Source: Gilvibacter sediminis
GTDB taxonomy: Bacteria > Bacteroidota > Bacteroidia > Flavobacteriales > Flavobacteriaceae
NCBI RefSeq assembly: GCF_028561565.1
Contig: NZ_JAQQTE010000004.1
Location: forward strand, 62,001 to 126,000
Direction: 5' to 3'
Length of the DNA: 64,000 nucleotides
In this document: piece by piece, positions 36,562-45,583 of the stretch
How positions within the stretch are numbered: position 1 is the first letter of the stretch
Layout of the letters: every line of letters begins with the position of its first letter
Program-made: the position numbers and the translations under genes
The notes under the pieces: generated by a model
Databases searched by the model: none
What the model was told of the DNA's origin: nothing
Seen by the model: only the letters and a program-made list of their open reading frames with translations

Positions 36562-37652
36562 AAACTTCCTTTTGTACTTGGAATGTCATTAGAGCCACTT
36601 CTAGAAACGGCCATGCGCAAAGCTCTGGCAAATCCTTTAAAGATCGCTTCTATCTTGTGGTGTTCGTTATCTCCTTCTGCTTTGATGTTCAGGTTGCATT
36701 GCGCGGTATCGCTAAATGATTTGAAAAAGTGGAAGAACATTTCCGTAGGCAGATCACCAACTTTTTCACGTTTAAATTCAGCATCCCATTCCAACCAAGG
36801 TCGGCCTCCAAAATCAACAGCAACTTGCGCTAAGGCGTCATCCATGGGTAAAAGAAAGCCATAACGCATAATGCCTTTTTTACTTCCCAAAGCTTCTTTA
36901 AAAGCAGTACCCAAGGCAAGCGCGGTATCTTCAATGGTGTGGTGTTCGTCAATATGCAGATCACCCTGTACGCGAATGTCTAAGTCAAAACCGCCGTGCT
37001 TGGCTATTTGTTCTAGCATGTGATCGTAGAAGCCAAGGCCTGTTTGAATCACGCTTTCACCTTTTCCGTCTAGGTTCAAGGCAATGTTGATCTGTGTTTC
37101 TGAGGTGTTTCGGTTCACCATAGCCTTGCGGTCTTGTCCTTTTAAAAAAAGATAGATTTCTTCCCAGCTTTTTGTTGTTAGGGCGGCATCTGCAAAAGGC
37201 TCGTCACCAATAAGAATCCCTTGACTCCCCAGGTTCTGCGCTAATACCACGTCAGAAGTTCTGTCGCCAATTACAAAGGACTTTTCCAGATCAAAATCTC
37301 CGTGAATGTATTCCATAAGCATTCCAGTGCCAGGTTTACGGGTAGGAGCGTTGTCTTCCGGAAGCGTAGGGTCTATGTGTACGCCATAAAACTCAATCCC
37401 TTCATTAGAGAAGGCTTGCATTACCTTGTTGTGCGCAGGCCAGAAGGTTTCTTCCGGGAAAGATTCAGTGCCCAATCCGTCTTGATTGGTCACCATTACT
37501 AAGGTGTAATCGAGTTCTTGATTGATCTTGGCCAACCATTGAAAAACTCCCGGGTAGAATTCCAGTTTTTCTAGACTGTCCAATTGATAATCTACTGGAG
37601 GTTCAATGACGAGTGTTCCATCTCGGTCTATAAAAAGTACTTTCTTGCTCAT
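36558..37652 (-). CDS. hisB: bifunctional histidinol-phosphatase / imidazoleglycerol-phosphate dehydratase
   Basis: Fusion enzyme for steps 6 and 8 of the pathway. Residues about 1-165 are a HAD-type HisB-N phosphatase (FIDRDGTLV with the nucleophile Asp, [22 protein letters not shown]); residues about 175-364 are the Mn-dependent dehydratase ([42 protein letters not shown]). The enterobacterial-type fusion is common in Bacteroidetes. It overlaps hisC and hisH by 4 nt each. Confidence 0.98.
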   Translation of the reverse strand: MSKKVLFIDRDGTLVIEPPVDYQLDSLEKLEFYPGVFQWLAKINQELDYTLVMVTNQDGLGTESFPEETFWPAHNKVMQAFSNEGIEFYGVHIDPTLPEDNAPTRKPGTGMLMEYIHGDFDLEKSFVIGDRTSDVVLAQNLGSQGILIGDEPFADAALTTKSWEEIYLFLKGQDRKAMVNRNTSETQINIALNLDGKGESVIQTGLGFYDHMLEQIAKHGGFDLDIRVQGDLHIDEHHTIEDTALALGTAFKEALGSKKGIMRYGFLLPMDDALAQVAVDFGGRPWLEWDAEFKREKVGDLPTEMFFHFFKSFSDTAQCNLNIKAEGDNEHHKIEAIFKGFARALRMAVSRSGSNDIPSTKGSL

Positions 37653-38671
37653 AAGTTGTTCAATGCGTTGATGAGTATGTCGTTTTCTTTTGGAGTTCCT
37701 ACCGTAATGCGCAGGGAATCTGCGATCACTGAACTCCTGTTTCGTGTTATGATTTGTTGTTCAATCAATTGCTCGTAAAGGGCAGTTGCCTCGGGCACTT
37801 GAATCAGAATGAAATTCGCTTGTGTTGGATAAACTTGCTGTACCCAATCCAGTTGGTTGAAGTAATCCATCAAGCGCTCTTTTTCCTTTAGAATGGCAGC
37901 CTTGCGCTGCGTAAATACTTCACGATCTTGCAATGCTTCAAGGGCAGCAGCTTGATTTAGCCCGCTCACGTTGTAAGGCGGTTTGATGTTATTGAGCCAG
38001 CTGATCACAGCTTCCGAGCTGTAAGCGACACCAACTCGGGCGGCCGCCAAGCCCCAAGCTTTACTAAAGGTCTGGGAGACGATCAGATTGTCTAATTGCT
38101 CCAGCAGGCTAATACAGCTCTCTGAATCCGCAAAGTCAATATAAGCTTCATCTACGATAACCAAACCTCGGGTAGTTTGAGCAATGCTTTTAATAGTCGC
38201 TTGATCAATCAGATTCCCTGTTGGGTTGTTGGGCGAGCAGATAAAGATCAATTTGGGTTGTTCGCGTTCAATAGTTTTTAAGGCTGATTCTAGATCGATC
38301 TGAAAGTCAGCGGTCAGTGGGCAATCCAATAATTCAATATTGTTGATAGCCGCAGATACCTTGTACATGCCGTAGGTAGGACTGAACTGTAGCGCTTTAT
38401 CCATACCGGGTCTACAGAAAAGTCTAAAACACAGATCAATCACTTCATCGCTGCCGTTGCCCACAAAGATCTGGTTTGGGTCCACGTCGCGCAGCTGTGC
38501 CAATTCGGCTTTTAGAGCACGTTGATAGGGGTCGGGATACCTATTTAGTGTTCCATAGGGATTCTCGTTGGCATCCAAGAAAACACCGGCCTTCCCTGTG
38601 TATTCATCACGGGCGCTAGAGTAAGGTTTTAAGGCCAACAGATCAGGTCTAATTACTTCTTTAATTTCCAT
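37649..38671 (-). CDS. hisC: histidinol-phosphate aminotransferase
   Basis: PLP enzyme converting imidazole-acetol phosphate and glutamate to histidinol phosphate and 2-oxoglutarate. The 340-aa fold-type I protein has [38 protein letters not shown] and [16 protein letters not shown], the last with the PLP-binding Lys. It overlaps hisD by 11 nt. Confidence 0.97.
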   Translation of the reverse strand: MEIKEVIRPDLLALKPYSSARDEYTGKAGVFLDANENPYGTLNRYPDPYQRALKAELAQLRDVDPNQIFVGNGSDEVIDLCFRLFCRPGMDKALQFSPTYGMYKVSAAINNIELLDCPLTADFQIDLESALKTIEREQPKLIFICSPNNPTGNLIDQATIKSIAQTTRGLVIVDEAYIDFADSESCISLLEQLDNLIVSQTFSKAWGLAAARVGVAYSSEAVISWLNNIKPPYNVSGLNQAAALEALQDREVFTQRKAAILKEKERLMDYFNQLDWVQQVYPTQANFILIQVPEATALYEQLIEQQIITRNRSSVIADSLRITVGTPKENDILINALNNL

Positions 38672-39953
38672 CCTTCAAAGCATTAAGTCTAACCGTCACT
38701 GCATTTTTGTGGGCCTCAAGGCCTTCTGCTTTCGCCATGGTCTCTATCACTGGCCCTAGGTTTTGAATGCCTTGTGCGCTGATCTGTTGAAAGGTGACCT
38801 TATTGACAAAGCTGTCCAAGGAAACACCGCTGTATTGACGCGCATAGCCATTGGTGGGCAAAGTGTGATTGGTGCCTGAAGCGTAATCACCTGCACTTTC
38901 TGGAGTGAAATTCCCCATAAATACTGATCCTGCCACAGTAACCTTCTCTGCCCAATAATCGTCTTCTCTTAAAGCGAGAATGAGGTGTTCTGGAGCGTAA
39001 TTATTACTGAAGTCCATACAGCTGTTTAGATCGTCAAAAACAAAGGCCTTACTATTCTTAAGCGCTTCTGTGGCCAACGCGACTCGCGGAAGCTTTTCTA
39101 CTTGTTCATTGACGATCACCAAAACATCGCCTATAGTCTTTAAATCATCTCCCACCAAAATAACTTGGCTGTCACTGCCGTGCTCTGCTTGGGAGAGCAG
39201 ATCTGCGGCGACAAATTCTGGATTGGCATATTTATCGGCTATCACCAGTACTTCACTAGGTCCAGCAGGCATGTCTATAGCTAGACCGTAGTTGAGACTC
39301 ATCTCCTTGGCTCGGGTCACGTATTGGTTTCCGGGACCAAATATTTTGTCCACCTTTGGAATGGATTCTGTTCCAAAAGTCATCGCTGCAACAGCCTGTG
39401 CTCCTCCAACCTTAAAAATTGTGTCCAAACCTAGTATTTGGCAACAATAAGCGATCTCGGCAGCAATGCTCCCTTCTTGATTCGGTGGTGTACAAACCAC
39501 AATGGTCTTGCAACCCGCCAATTTAGCCGGAATGGCTAACATCAAAAGGCTAGAGAATAAGGGTGCTGTTCCTCCGGGAACATAAAGCCCTACCCGCTGA
39601 ATGGGCAGTTGTTTTCTCCAACACACCACGCCAGGAGTCGTGGAGATCTTTTCTGGGGTGCGGGCTTGCGCCTTGTGAAACTTCTCAATATTGGCTGCGG
39701 CTTGTTTAATGGCCTCTTTTAAATCAGAAGAAACAGATGCCGCTTGTTGTTCGAGTTCTTCAGCACTTACACGAACCTCCTTTAGTGTGGTCTTGTCAAA
39801 TTCTTGTGCATAAGCAAGCAATTGGGCATCACCTTTCTGTTTGACCGCGCTCATGATCTGCTCAACGGTACTACTCAGATCCTTGCGGTCAATACTGGGG
39901 CGCTCACAGAGCTTGTCCCAACGGCTTCTTGGTGGGTTAACATAGACTTTCAT
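38661..39953 (-). CDS. hisD: histidinol dehydrogenase
   Basis: Zn-dependent enzyme that oxidises histidinol twice with NAD+ to histidine, the last step. The 430-aa protein has the family motifs YVPGGTAPLFSSLLML, VGGAQAVAAMTFGTESI, DKIFGPGNQYVT, the DMPAGPSEVLV signature and the SQAEHGSDSQ zinc/His catalytic loop, ending APEHLIL and TNHTLPT. Its ATG shares one base with the hisG stop (TAATG). Confidence 0.98.
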   Translation of the reverse strand: MKVYVNPPRSRWDKLCERPSIDRKDLSSTVEQIMSAVKQKGDAQLLAYAQEFDKTTLKEVRVSAEELEQQAASVSSDLKEAIKQAAANIEKFHKAQARTPEKISTTPGVVCWRKQLPIQRVGLYVPGGTAPLFSSLLMLAIPAKLAGCKTIVVCTPPNQEGSIAAEIAYCCQILGLDTIFKVGGAQAVAAMTFGTESIPKVDKIFGPGNQYVTRAKEMSLNYGLAIDMPAGPSEVLVIADKYANPEFVAADLLSQAEHGSDSQVILVGDDLKTIGDVLVIVNEQVEKLPRVALATEALKNSKAFVFDDLNSCMDFSNNYAPEHLILALREDDYWAEKVTVAGSVFMGNFTPESAGDYASGTNHTLPTNGYARQYSGVSLDSFVNKVTFQQISAQGIQNLGPVIETMAKAEGLEAHKNAVTVRLNALKDGN

Positions 39954-40810
39954 TAGCGTACAATTTTATCAATAGGAATAACCAAAATGTCTTCTGCACC
40001 TGCTGCCTTGAGTTCTTCAATCACATCCCAAAACTGAGATTCACCAATAACGGTGTGTAAGGAACTCCAGCCTTCTTGGGCTAGAGGAAGAATCGTTGGA
40101 CTTTTTAATACGGGAAGCAAGGCAGAGACTGCTTCAACCTTTTCATTGGGAACATTTAGCAGCACGTATTTAGAAGCCTTTCCTCGTAAAACCGCGTCTA
40201 TTCTAAAACAGAGTTTATCTAAGATGGCTTCTTTTTCTGGGCTGAGGTCTGGAGCTTTTGCCAAAACGGCTTCCGAACGCAAGATCACTTGCGTTTCACG
40301 CAGCCCATTTTTAAAGAGAGTACTCCCAGAACTTACTATGTCACAGACACCGTCTGCCAGACCAATGCTCGGAGCGATCTCCACAGATCCTGCAATTTGG
40401 TGAATGTTTGCCTGTATCCCCTCAGCATCTAAGAAACGCTTTAAGGTATTGGGGTAGGAGGTTGCAATGCGTTTTCCGTTGAAGTAGCTTAGGTCATCGG
40501 TAGAAACAGACTTCGGTACAGCGAGAGAGACGCGACATTTGGAGAAACCAAGCGGCCGAATCACGCTCACATTCTTTTGTTTTTCGATCAGTAAGTTCTC
40601 CCCGACGATAGCAATATCGGCCACACCATCTTCCAAGTACTTTGGAATATCAGAATTTCTTAAGTATAAGATATCCAAAGGGAAGTTTGCTGCTCGCACC
40701 TTGAGTTGGTCTTTTCCGTTTTGCACGGAAACACCACAATCTTTAAGTAATTCGATGGATTTGTCGTGAAGTCTACCGCTCTTTTGAATCGCAATTTTTA
40801 ATCTGCTCAT
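39953..40810 (-). CDS. hisG: ATP phosphoribosyltransferase, long form
   Basis: First, committed step: ATP + PRPP gives phosphoribosyl-ATP. The 285-aa length and the C-terminal ACT-like domain (about 210-285, KYVLLNVPNEKVEAV) mark the long, hexameric form that is feedback-inhibited by histidine and needs no HisZ. The catalytic part has IAIQKSGRLHDKS, DIAIVGENLL and the PRPP loop DIVSSGSTLF. I chose ATG 40810; the frame extends to 40834 but that would start within the attenuator's downstream arm. The his leader and terminator lie upstream. Confidence 0.97.
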   Translation of the reverse strand: MSRLKIAIQKSGRLHDKSIELLKDCGVSVQNGKDQLKVRAANFPLDILYLRNSDIPKYLEDGVADIAIVGENLLIEKQKNVSVIRPLGFSKCRVSLAVPKSVSTDDLSYFNGKRIATSYPNTLKRFLDAEGIQANIHQIAGSVEIAPSIGLADGVCDIVSSGSTLFKNGLRETQVILRSEAVLAKAPDLSPEKEAILDKLCFRIDAVLRGKASKYVLLNVPNEKVEAVSALLPVLKSPTILPLAQEGWSSLHTVIGESQFWDVIEELKAAGAEDILVIPIDKIVR

Positions 40811-40842
40811 TTTTTTAAATAATGGTCTGAGCAATTGGCGGT

Positions 40843-40875
40843 AAAAAAAAACCCGTCTGATTGCTCAGACGGGTT
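40843..40875 (-). terminator. his operon attenuator (intrinsic terminator)
   Basis: On the minus strand AACCCGTCTGA (40875-40865), loop GCAA, TCAGACGGGTT (40860-40850), then a run of T. It lies 30 bp after the hisL stop and 33 bp before the hisG ATG, so it is placed to stop transcription between leader peptide and operon. An upstream segment CTTCAGGCG (40920-40912) inside hisL can pair with CGTCTGAG (40871-40864) of its 5' arm with one bulge, a candidate antiterminator. Confidence 0.9.
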
Positions 40876-40905
40876 ATATGGTTTTAAACAGTTTACAATA
40901 CCATA

Positions 40906-40962
40906 CTAGCTCGCCTGAAGGCCAGAGTGTGCATGATGATGATGTAACTGTACTAAATTCAT
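40906..40962 (-). CDS. hisL: his operon leader peptide
   Basis: An 18-codon frame reads MNLVQLHHHHAHSGLQAS and stops with TAG. Five of codons 7-12 are His, four of them consecutive (CAT CAT CAT CAT, then GCA CAC). It lies between the predicted his promoter and an intrinsic terminator in front of hisG. When charged tRNA-His is scarce the ribosome should stall at codons 7-12, leaving the downstream CTTCAGGCG free to pair with the terminator arm, so the operon is transcribed. Classic his attenuation, here with a different peptide from the enterobacterial one. Confidence 0.92.
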   Translation of the reverse strand: MNLVQLHHHHAHSGLQAS

Positions 40963-40979
40963 TGTTTCGTTATTGATTG

Positions 40980-41010
40980 CAAAGTTGAAACCTTTTTTTA
41001 TTTCAGGCAA
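40980..41010 (-). promoter_or_regulatory. promoter of the his operon
   Basis: On the minus strand TTG (41010-41008), 20-bp spacer, CAacTTTG (40987-40980), one mismatch from TAnnTTTG. The transcript would start near 40974, about 12 nt before the hisL ATG. The remaining DNA to 41108 shows nothing further. Confidence 0.6.
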
Positions 41011-41108
41011 GTTTATGCTTCGAAAATTAACAAATAATTATCGCCTCATGATTCCGACCCGCTTTGAATCCTATGAAGAATTGATATCTTAGCGTAAATT
41101 ACATTGCT

Positions 41109-41678
41109 ATGAAAAATATAATAACCGTGCTCTTGTTAGTCTTGACTGTTAGCCCGTTACTGGGGCAGGACTATCAAGCCGGAGTCGCTTCAAAATCCTA
41201 TCAGCTTATAGGGAATGATACCATTTTCCCGACCAAGAGCATTTATGAGAACATTAAAAATACAACTCAGTTTACCGTAATAACGCAGATCTTTGAACTG
41301 ACCAATGCACAAGAAGAGATCGACAAACTGGGCATGGTAACGGTATTTTTGCCAACAGATGCCGCCTTTGCCGCGTATGATGAAAAAGCGCTTAAAAAAT
41401 TATTGAGCGCGTCTAATGCAGAAGCCTTAAAAGCTGCTTTGATGCGTCATGTGATCATCGGCCGTGTGGACCAAAACAGTTTGCAGCGAAACTTACAACA
41501 GAACGGCGGTTCTGCCTATTTTAGATCTCCGGCAGATATTGATCCGGAATTCAAATCAGGTGGAAGTCAGATCCAATTACGAATTCCTAATGCTGCTGCC
41601 GCCACGATAACTGGAACAAACTACTATCACAAACTCGGCTTTATTCACGTTGTGGATGCCTTTTTACTAGAAGAATGA
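41109..41678 (+). CDS. secreted fasciclin-domain protein
   Basis: The 189-aa product has a signal peptide (ends LLGQ-DY) and one fasciclin (FAS1) domain over about residues 40-189: STYENI-like start (SIYENIKNTTQFTV), the H1 motif TVFLPTDAAFAAY, LMRHVIIGR, and the closing GFIHVVDAFLL. FAS1 domains mediate adhesion or small-ligand binding outside the cell. Its stop overlaps the ATG of the cyanophycinase-like gene (ATGA), so they are cotranscribed and may act together at the surface. Confidence 0.88.
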   Translation: MKNIITVLLLVLTVSPLLGQDYQAGVASKSYQLIGNDTIFPTKSIYENIKNTTQFTVITQIFELTNAQEEIDKLGMVTVFLPTDAAFAAYDEKALKKLLSASNAEALKAALMRHVIIGRVDQNSLQRNLQQNGGSAYFRSPADIDPEFKSGGSQIQLRIPNAAAATITGTNYYHKLGFIHVVDAFLLEE

Positions 41679-42985
41679 TTTTAAACCGACTGCTCGCTAT
41701 CTTGTTTTTGTGTTGCTCCGGATGGATTTCAGCACAGACCAATTACACTTCTTATTTCACAGGAAATCCAGCAGACGCTGAGGTTATCGGTGATGGCGGA
41801 ACCGTCCTCATGGGAGGTGCAGGAGAGAACGATCCGGCCATGGTTTGGTTTTTAGAAAGAGCCAATGGAGGAGATGTTTTAGTCCTGCGGGCCAGTGGTG
41901 CAGATGGTTATAACGACTACTTCTATTCAGAGCTGGGGGTAACGGTCAATTCCGTAGAAACCATTGTTTTCAATGATTGGACTGCGGCTAGTGAACCTTA
42001 TGTGCTGGATAAGATCAATCGCGCAGAAGCCATTTGGTTTGCCGGTGGAGATCAATGGGATTATGTGTCTTATTGGCGAGGAACAGGAGTAGCTACCGGA
42101 ATAAACAATGCGATCTCTGAGCGAGGTGCCGTTGTTGGTGGAATCAGCGCTGGAATGGCTATTTTAGGCAGTATTTATTTTACTGCTGAGAACGGAACAG
42201 TCACTTCTGACCAGGCCACGGCCAATCCGTATCACCCCAACATCACTTTAAGTGGCGCACCATTTTTAGACATCGAGTATTTAACTGGTGTGATCACCGA
42301 TACGCATTATGACGATCCAGACCGACGTGCGCGTCACAGTGTGTTTTTGGCGCGTGCTATGGTGGATATGGGCGTTAATGCCCGTGGTATTGCTTGCGAT
42401 GAATTTACCGCAGTTTGCATTGCTCCGGATGGTATTGCGCGCATCTTTGGAGAGTATCCAAGTTTTGATGACAACGTCTATTTTATTCATTCCAACTGTA
42501 ATTTAGAGGTTCCAGGACCTGAAGTTATCGGAGACGGAAGTCCCATTACTTGGAACAGAGGGGGAGAGGCGCTGTACGCCTACCGTGTCAAGGGAACAGA
42601 AACCGGAGAACACACTTTTGATCTAAACGATTGGCAAACGGCCAGTGGCGGGGAATGGCTCAATTGGAGTATTGATGAGGGAGTCTTCAACGAAGCTCCG
42701 GGCAGTGATCCAGCCTGTAATCCTTTGAGTGTTGATGAGTTTGAACAGGCCAATATCAGCTTGTTCCCAAATCCTGTGCAGGATCAGTTCCAACTACTTA
42801 CTAACGGTCTTGATATAAAGTCAATGGCGGTTTACAACCAACTCGGTCAACAGATCTTCCAAAATGAGCAATCGAGCAGTACCAATTGGACTGCAGATGC
42901 TTCAACTTGGTCCGCGGGAACTTATTACGTCCGTGTGGAGACTTTGCGAGGAGAAATACTGATCAAAAAGATAATCAAGCAATAG
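41675..42985 (+). CDS. cyanophycinase-like peptidase S51 family protein with type IX secretion signal
   Basis: The 436-aa product has a signal peptide (ends SA-QTNY) and a class-I-glutaminase-like S51 domain (about 25-300): GGTVLMGGAGENDPAMVWF, AIWFAGGDQWDY, and the nucleophile elbow GGISAGMAILG with the likely catalytic Ser. The last 75 residues (LFPNPVQDQFQLL ... GTYYVRVETLRGEILIKKIIK) are a T9SS type A sorting domain, so the protein is exported across the outer membrane and cut there. Relatives hydrolyse the Asp-Arg polymer cyanophycin; whether this one does is open. Confidence 0.88.
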   Translation: MILNRLLAILFLCCSGWISAQTNYTSYFTGNPADAEVIGDGGTVLMGGAGENDPAMVWFLERANGGDVLVLRASGADGYNDYFYSELGVTVNSVETIVFNDWTAASEPYVLDKINRAEAIWFAGGDQWDYVSYWRGTGVATGINNAISERGAVVGGISAGMAILGSIYFTAENGTVTSDQATANPYHPNITLSGAPFLDIEYLTGVITDTHYDDPDRRARHSVFLARAMVDMGVNARGIACDEFTAVCIAPDGIARIFGEYPSFDDNVYFIHSNCNLEVPGPEVIGDGSPITWNRGGEALYAYRVKGTETGEHTFDLNDWQTASGGEWLNWSIDEGVFNEAPGSDPACNPLSVDEFEQANISLFPNPVQDQFQLLTNGLDIKSMAVYNQLGQQIFQNEQSSSTNWTADASTWSAGTYYVRVETLRGEILIKKIIKQ

Positions 42986-42987
42986 CC

Positions 42988-45417
42988 TTAGCGCAGCTGA
43001 GCTTCAAACTTAGTTTCGAAAGCTTGTTGCAAACGCCCCATGATCTTGTCGATCTGCTTATCTGTTAAGGTCTTGTTCTCATCAGCCAAAGTAAAACTCA
43101 AGGCATAAGACTTCTTTCCTTTTGGTAATGACATCCCGGTATACACATCAAAGAGTTGCACTTCTTTTAGCAATTTGCGTTCTGTAGCGAAAGCCGCAGC
43201 GTGAAGCGCTTCAAAACTCACACCTTCATCCAATAACAAAGCGAAATCACGCTTTACTGCAGGATACTTGGAAATCGCTTTAAAAAGGATCTCTCCAGTA
43301 GACAAGGCCGCTAAAACTGCGTCCCAATTAAAATCAGCATAGAAAACTGGGCTGCTAACAGCGAAGTGTCCGGTGATCTTTGGATGCACCACCCCAAGGG
43401 CTACCAATTCTGTGTCACCCATTTTTAAGCTGATCCCTTCTGAGAAGATATCTGCAGAATTTGGCTGTTCGGTGTATTTGGTCACTCCTAAACGTTCTAA
43501 GATGCCACTAACTACTCCTTTTAAATAAAAGAAGTCAATTTCCGTAGAACCGTTATGCGCCCAGTGGTCCGGATAAACCGTTCCTTCTGCAATCACTGCT
43601 AAGTGTTTGTGCTCAATACGGCTGTCACCCTCTTGATGATAGGTCTTGCCAAATTCATAAAGTTTAATACTGCTCGCCTTACGGTTCTTGTTGTAAGCAA
43701 CAGCCTCAAGCGTGGTGAACAACATGGATTGGCGCAATACAGAAAGGTCGTTGCTCAATGGGTTGAGCATAGCGACATTCTGCTCCTCATCCAAGGTTGC
43801 CGTTAGATCGATATAATCAGGCTTGGTCAGGGAGTTGGCCAGCATCTCGTTAAAACCAATAGCGGTGAGCTGATTGGCCGTGATGTTTTGTATGCGGTAA
43901 TCTTCAATGCGCTTATTCTCTGAGATAGAGGCATTGAGTTTTTTGCCAAAATCAATATTGTTGTAGCCGTAAACGCGCAGCACTTCTTCCACCACATCGG
44001 CTTCACGAGTAACGTCATTGCGGTAAGCTGGTATGGTCATCCCAATACCGGTTTCGGTCACATTATTGATCTTAATGTCCAAAGAGGTCAAAATGGATTT
44101 GATGGTCTCTCTTGGTATTTCTTGTCCTATCAAGCGCGCTGCGTTGTCCAAGTTTAGCACTACTTGATGGTCTTCTATTTTCTTCGGATAGATATCGATC
44201 ACATCACTGGTGATCTCTCCGCCTGCTAGTTCTTTGATCAAGATAGCTGCACGCATCAAGGCGTATTCGGTAATGTTCGGGTCAATACCGCGTTCAAAAC
44301 GGAAGGACGCATCGGTGTTGAGTCCGTGTCGCTTTGCAGTTTTACGGATACTTACTGGATCAAAATAAGCTGATTCTAAGAAGATGGCTGTTGTTTGATC
44401 GGTCACTCCGCTTTCCAATCCACCAAAAACCCCAGCAATACACATCGGCTTCTCTGCGTCACAGATCATAAGGTCATCCTCATGCAAACTACGCTCTTCT
44501 CCATCTAGGGTAGTGAATTTAGTTCCAGCTTCAAGGGTCTTAACTTCAACTACACCTCCTTGGATCTTGGCCACATCAAAAGCGTGCAGCGGTTGTCCAA
44601 GATCGTGCAGTACATAATTCGTAATGTCTACCACATTATTCTTTGGTGTAAGCCCAATGGCCTTTAAACGGTTTTGCAACCACTGTGGAGAGGGGGCTAC
44701 TTGCAAACCACTAATGGTTACCCCACAGTAGCGCGGCGCCAGTTCGTTATTGTCAACTTTAATGTCAATCTTGTTGGAACGATTGTCCACTCTAAAGTTG
44801 GTGTTAGAAGGAGTTATGAGTTCAATGTTGATCTCTTGTTGTAACAGTCCGGCACGTAGGTCACGAGCGGTTCCCCAGTGACTCATAGCGTCTGCTCGGT
44901 TCGGCGTAAGACCAATTTCAAACACATGGTCGATCTCAACGTCAACTACGGTATTCATTGGGGTTCCAGGAATAAGCTCCTCATCTAGAACCATAATTCC
45001 ATCGTGAGAATCTCCCAGGCCGAGTTCGTCTTCTGCACAGATCATTCCCATACTTACCTCGCCACGGATCTTTCCTTTTTTGATCTTCCAAGGTTTTCCT
45101 TCAGCGTCATAAAGGGTGGTACCTACAGTAGCTACAGGGACTTTTTGACCTTTATCTACGTTTGGCGCACCACAGACAATCTGTACAGGCTCGTCTGCGC
45201 CGATATCCACTTTAGTGAGTTTGAGTCGGTCTGCATTTGGGTGCTGGTCACATTCCAAAACGTGTCCAACCACAACTCCTTCCAGGCCTCCTGGAACGGA
45301 TTCAAAACGGTCAATGCCTTCAATCTCAAGTCCGAGATCTGTGAGTAAAGCTCCTGTTTTTTCAGGATCCCAATCAATATTGATAAACTGTTTAAGCCAG
45401 TTGTAAGATATCTTCAT
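42988..45417 (-). CDS. pheT: phenylalanyl-tRNA synthetase beta subunit
   Basis: The 809-aa beta chain of the alpha2beta2 enzyme. In order: the EMAP/tRNA-binding OB domain (about 40-150, VVVGHVLECDQHPNADRLKLTKVD), B3/B4 editing region (GLTPNRADAMSHWG, about 210-410), B5 domain, the catalytic-like core (NNIDFGK onward) and the C-terminal anticodon-binding FDX-ACB domain (about 715-809, KAISKYPAVKRDFALLLDE). Full length. The partner pheS is elsewhere. A TAtcTTTG box lies 24 bp upstream of the ATG; the gene converges with the cyanophycinase-like gene with a 2-bp gap. Confidence 0.98.
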   Translation of the reverse strand: MKISYNWLKQFINIDWDPEKTGALLTDLGLEIEGIDRFESVPGGLEGVVVGHVLECDQHPNADRLKLTKVDIGADEPVQIVCGAPNVDKGQKVPVATVGTTLYDAEGKPWKIKKGKIRGEVSMGMICAEDELGLGDSHDGIMVLDEELIPGTPMNTVVDVEIDHVFEIGLTPNRADAMSHWGTARDLRAGLLQQEINIELITPSNTNFRVDNRSNKIDIKVDNNELAPRYCGVTISGLQVAPSPQWLQNRLKAIGLTPKNNVVDITNYVLHDLGQPLHAFDVAKIQGGVVEVKTLEAGTKFTTLDGEERSLHEDDLMICDAEKPMCIAGVFGGLESGVTDQTTAIFLESAYFDPVSIRKTAKRHGLNTDASFRFERGIDPNITEYALMRAAILIKELAGGEITSDVIDIYPKKIEDHQVVLNLDNAARLIGQEIPRETIKSILTSLDIKINNVTETGIGMTIPAYRNDVTREADVVEEVLRVYGYNNIDFGKKLNASISENKRIEDYRIQNITANQLTAIGFNEMLANSLTKPDYIDLTATLDEEQNVAMLNPLSNDLSVLRQSMLFTTLEAVAYNKNRKASSIKLYEFGKTYHQEGDSRIEHKHLAVIAEGTVYPDHWAHNGSTEIDFFYLKGVVSGILERLGVTKYTEQPNSADIFSEGISLKMGDTELVALGVVHPKITGHFAVSSPVFYADFNWDAVLAALSTGEILFKAISKYPAVKRDFALLLDEGVSFEALHAAAFATERKLLKEVQLFDVYTGMSLPKGKKSYALSFTLADENKTLTDKQIDKIMGRLQQAFETKFEAQLR

Positions 45418-45440
45418 GCCCCTTAGCGCTGTTTAAGCTG

Positions 45441-45448
45441 CAAAGATA
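45441..45448 (-). promoter_or_regulatory. -7 promoter box of pheT
   Basis: TAtcTTTG on the minus strand, exact consensus, 23 bp before the pheT ATG. The -33 region is weak. I see no leader peptide or T-box here. Confidence 0.5.
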
Positions 45449-45583
45449 GCATTTACCCATTGAAGTCATAACGATTTGAAGCTTTGCTGTGTATTTTTTG
45501 TATTAATCTGATGGCTGACTTTAGTTCGTTGAAATTTGTAAGTACTTTTACATCTTTCGACCAATTGCTAAAATTTCAACATC

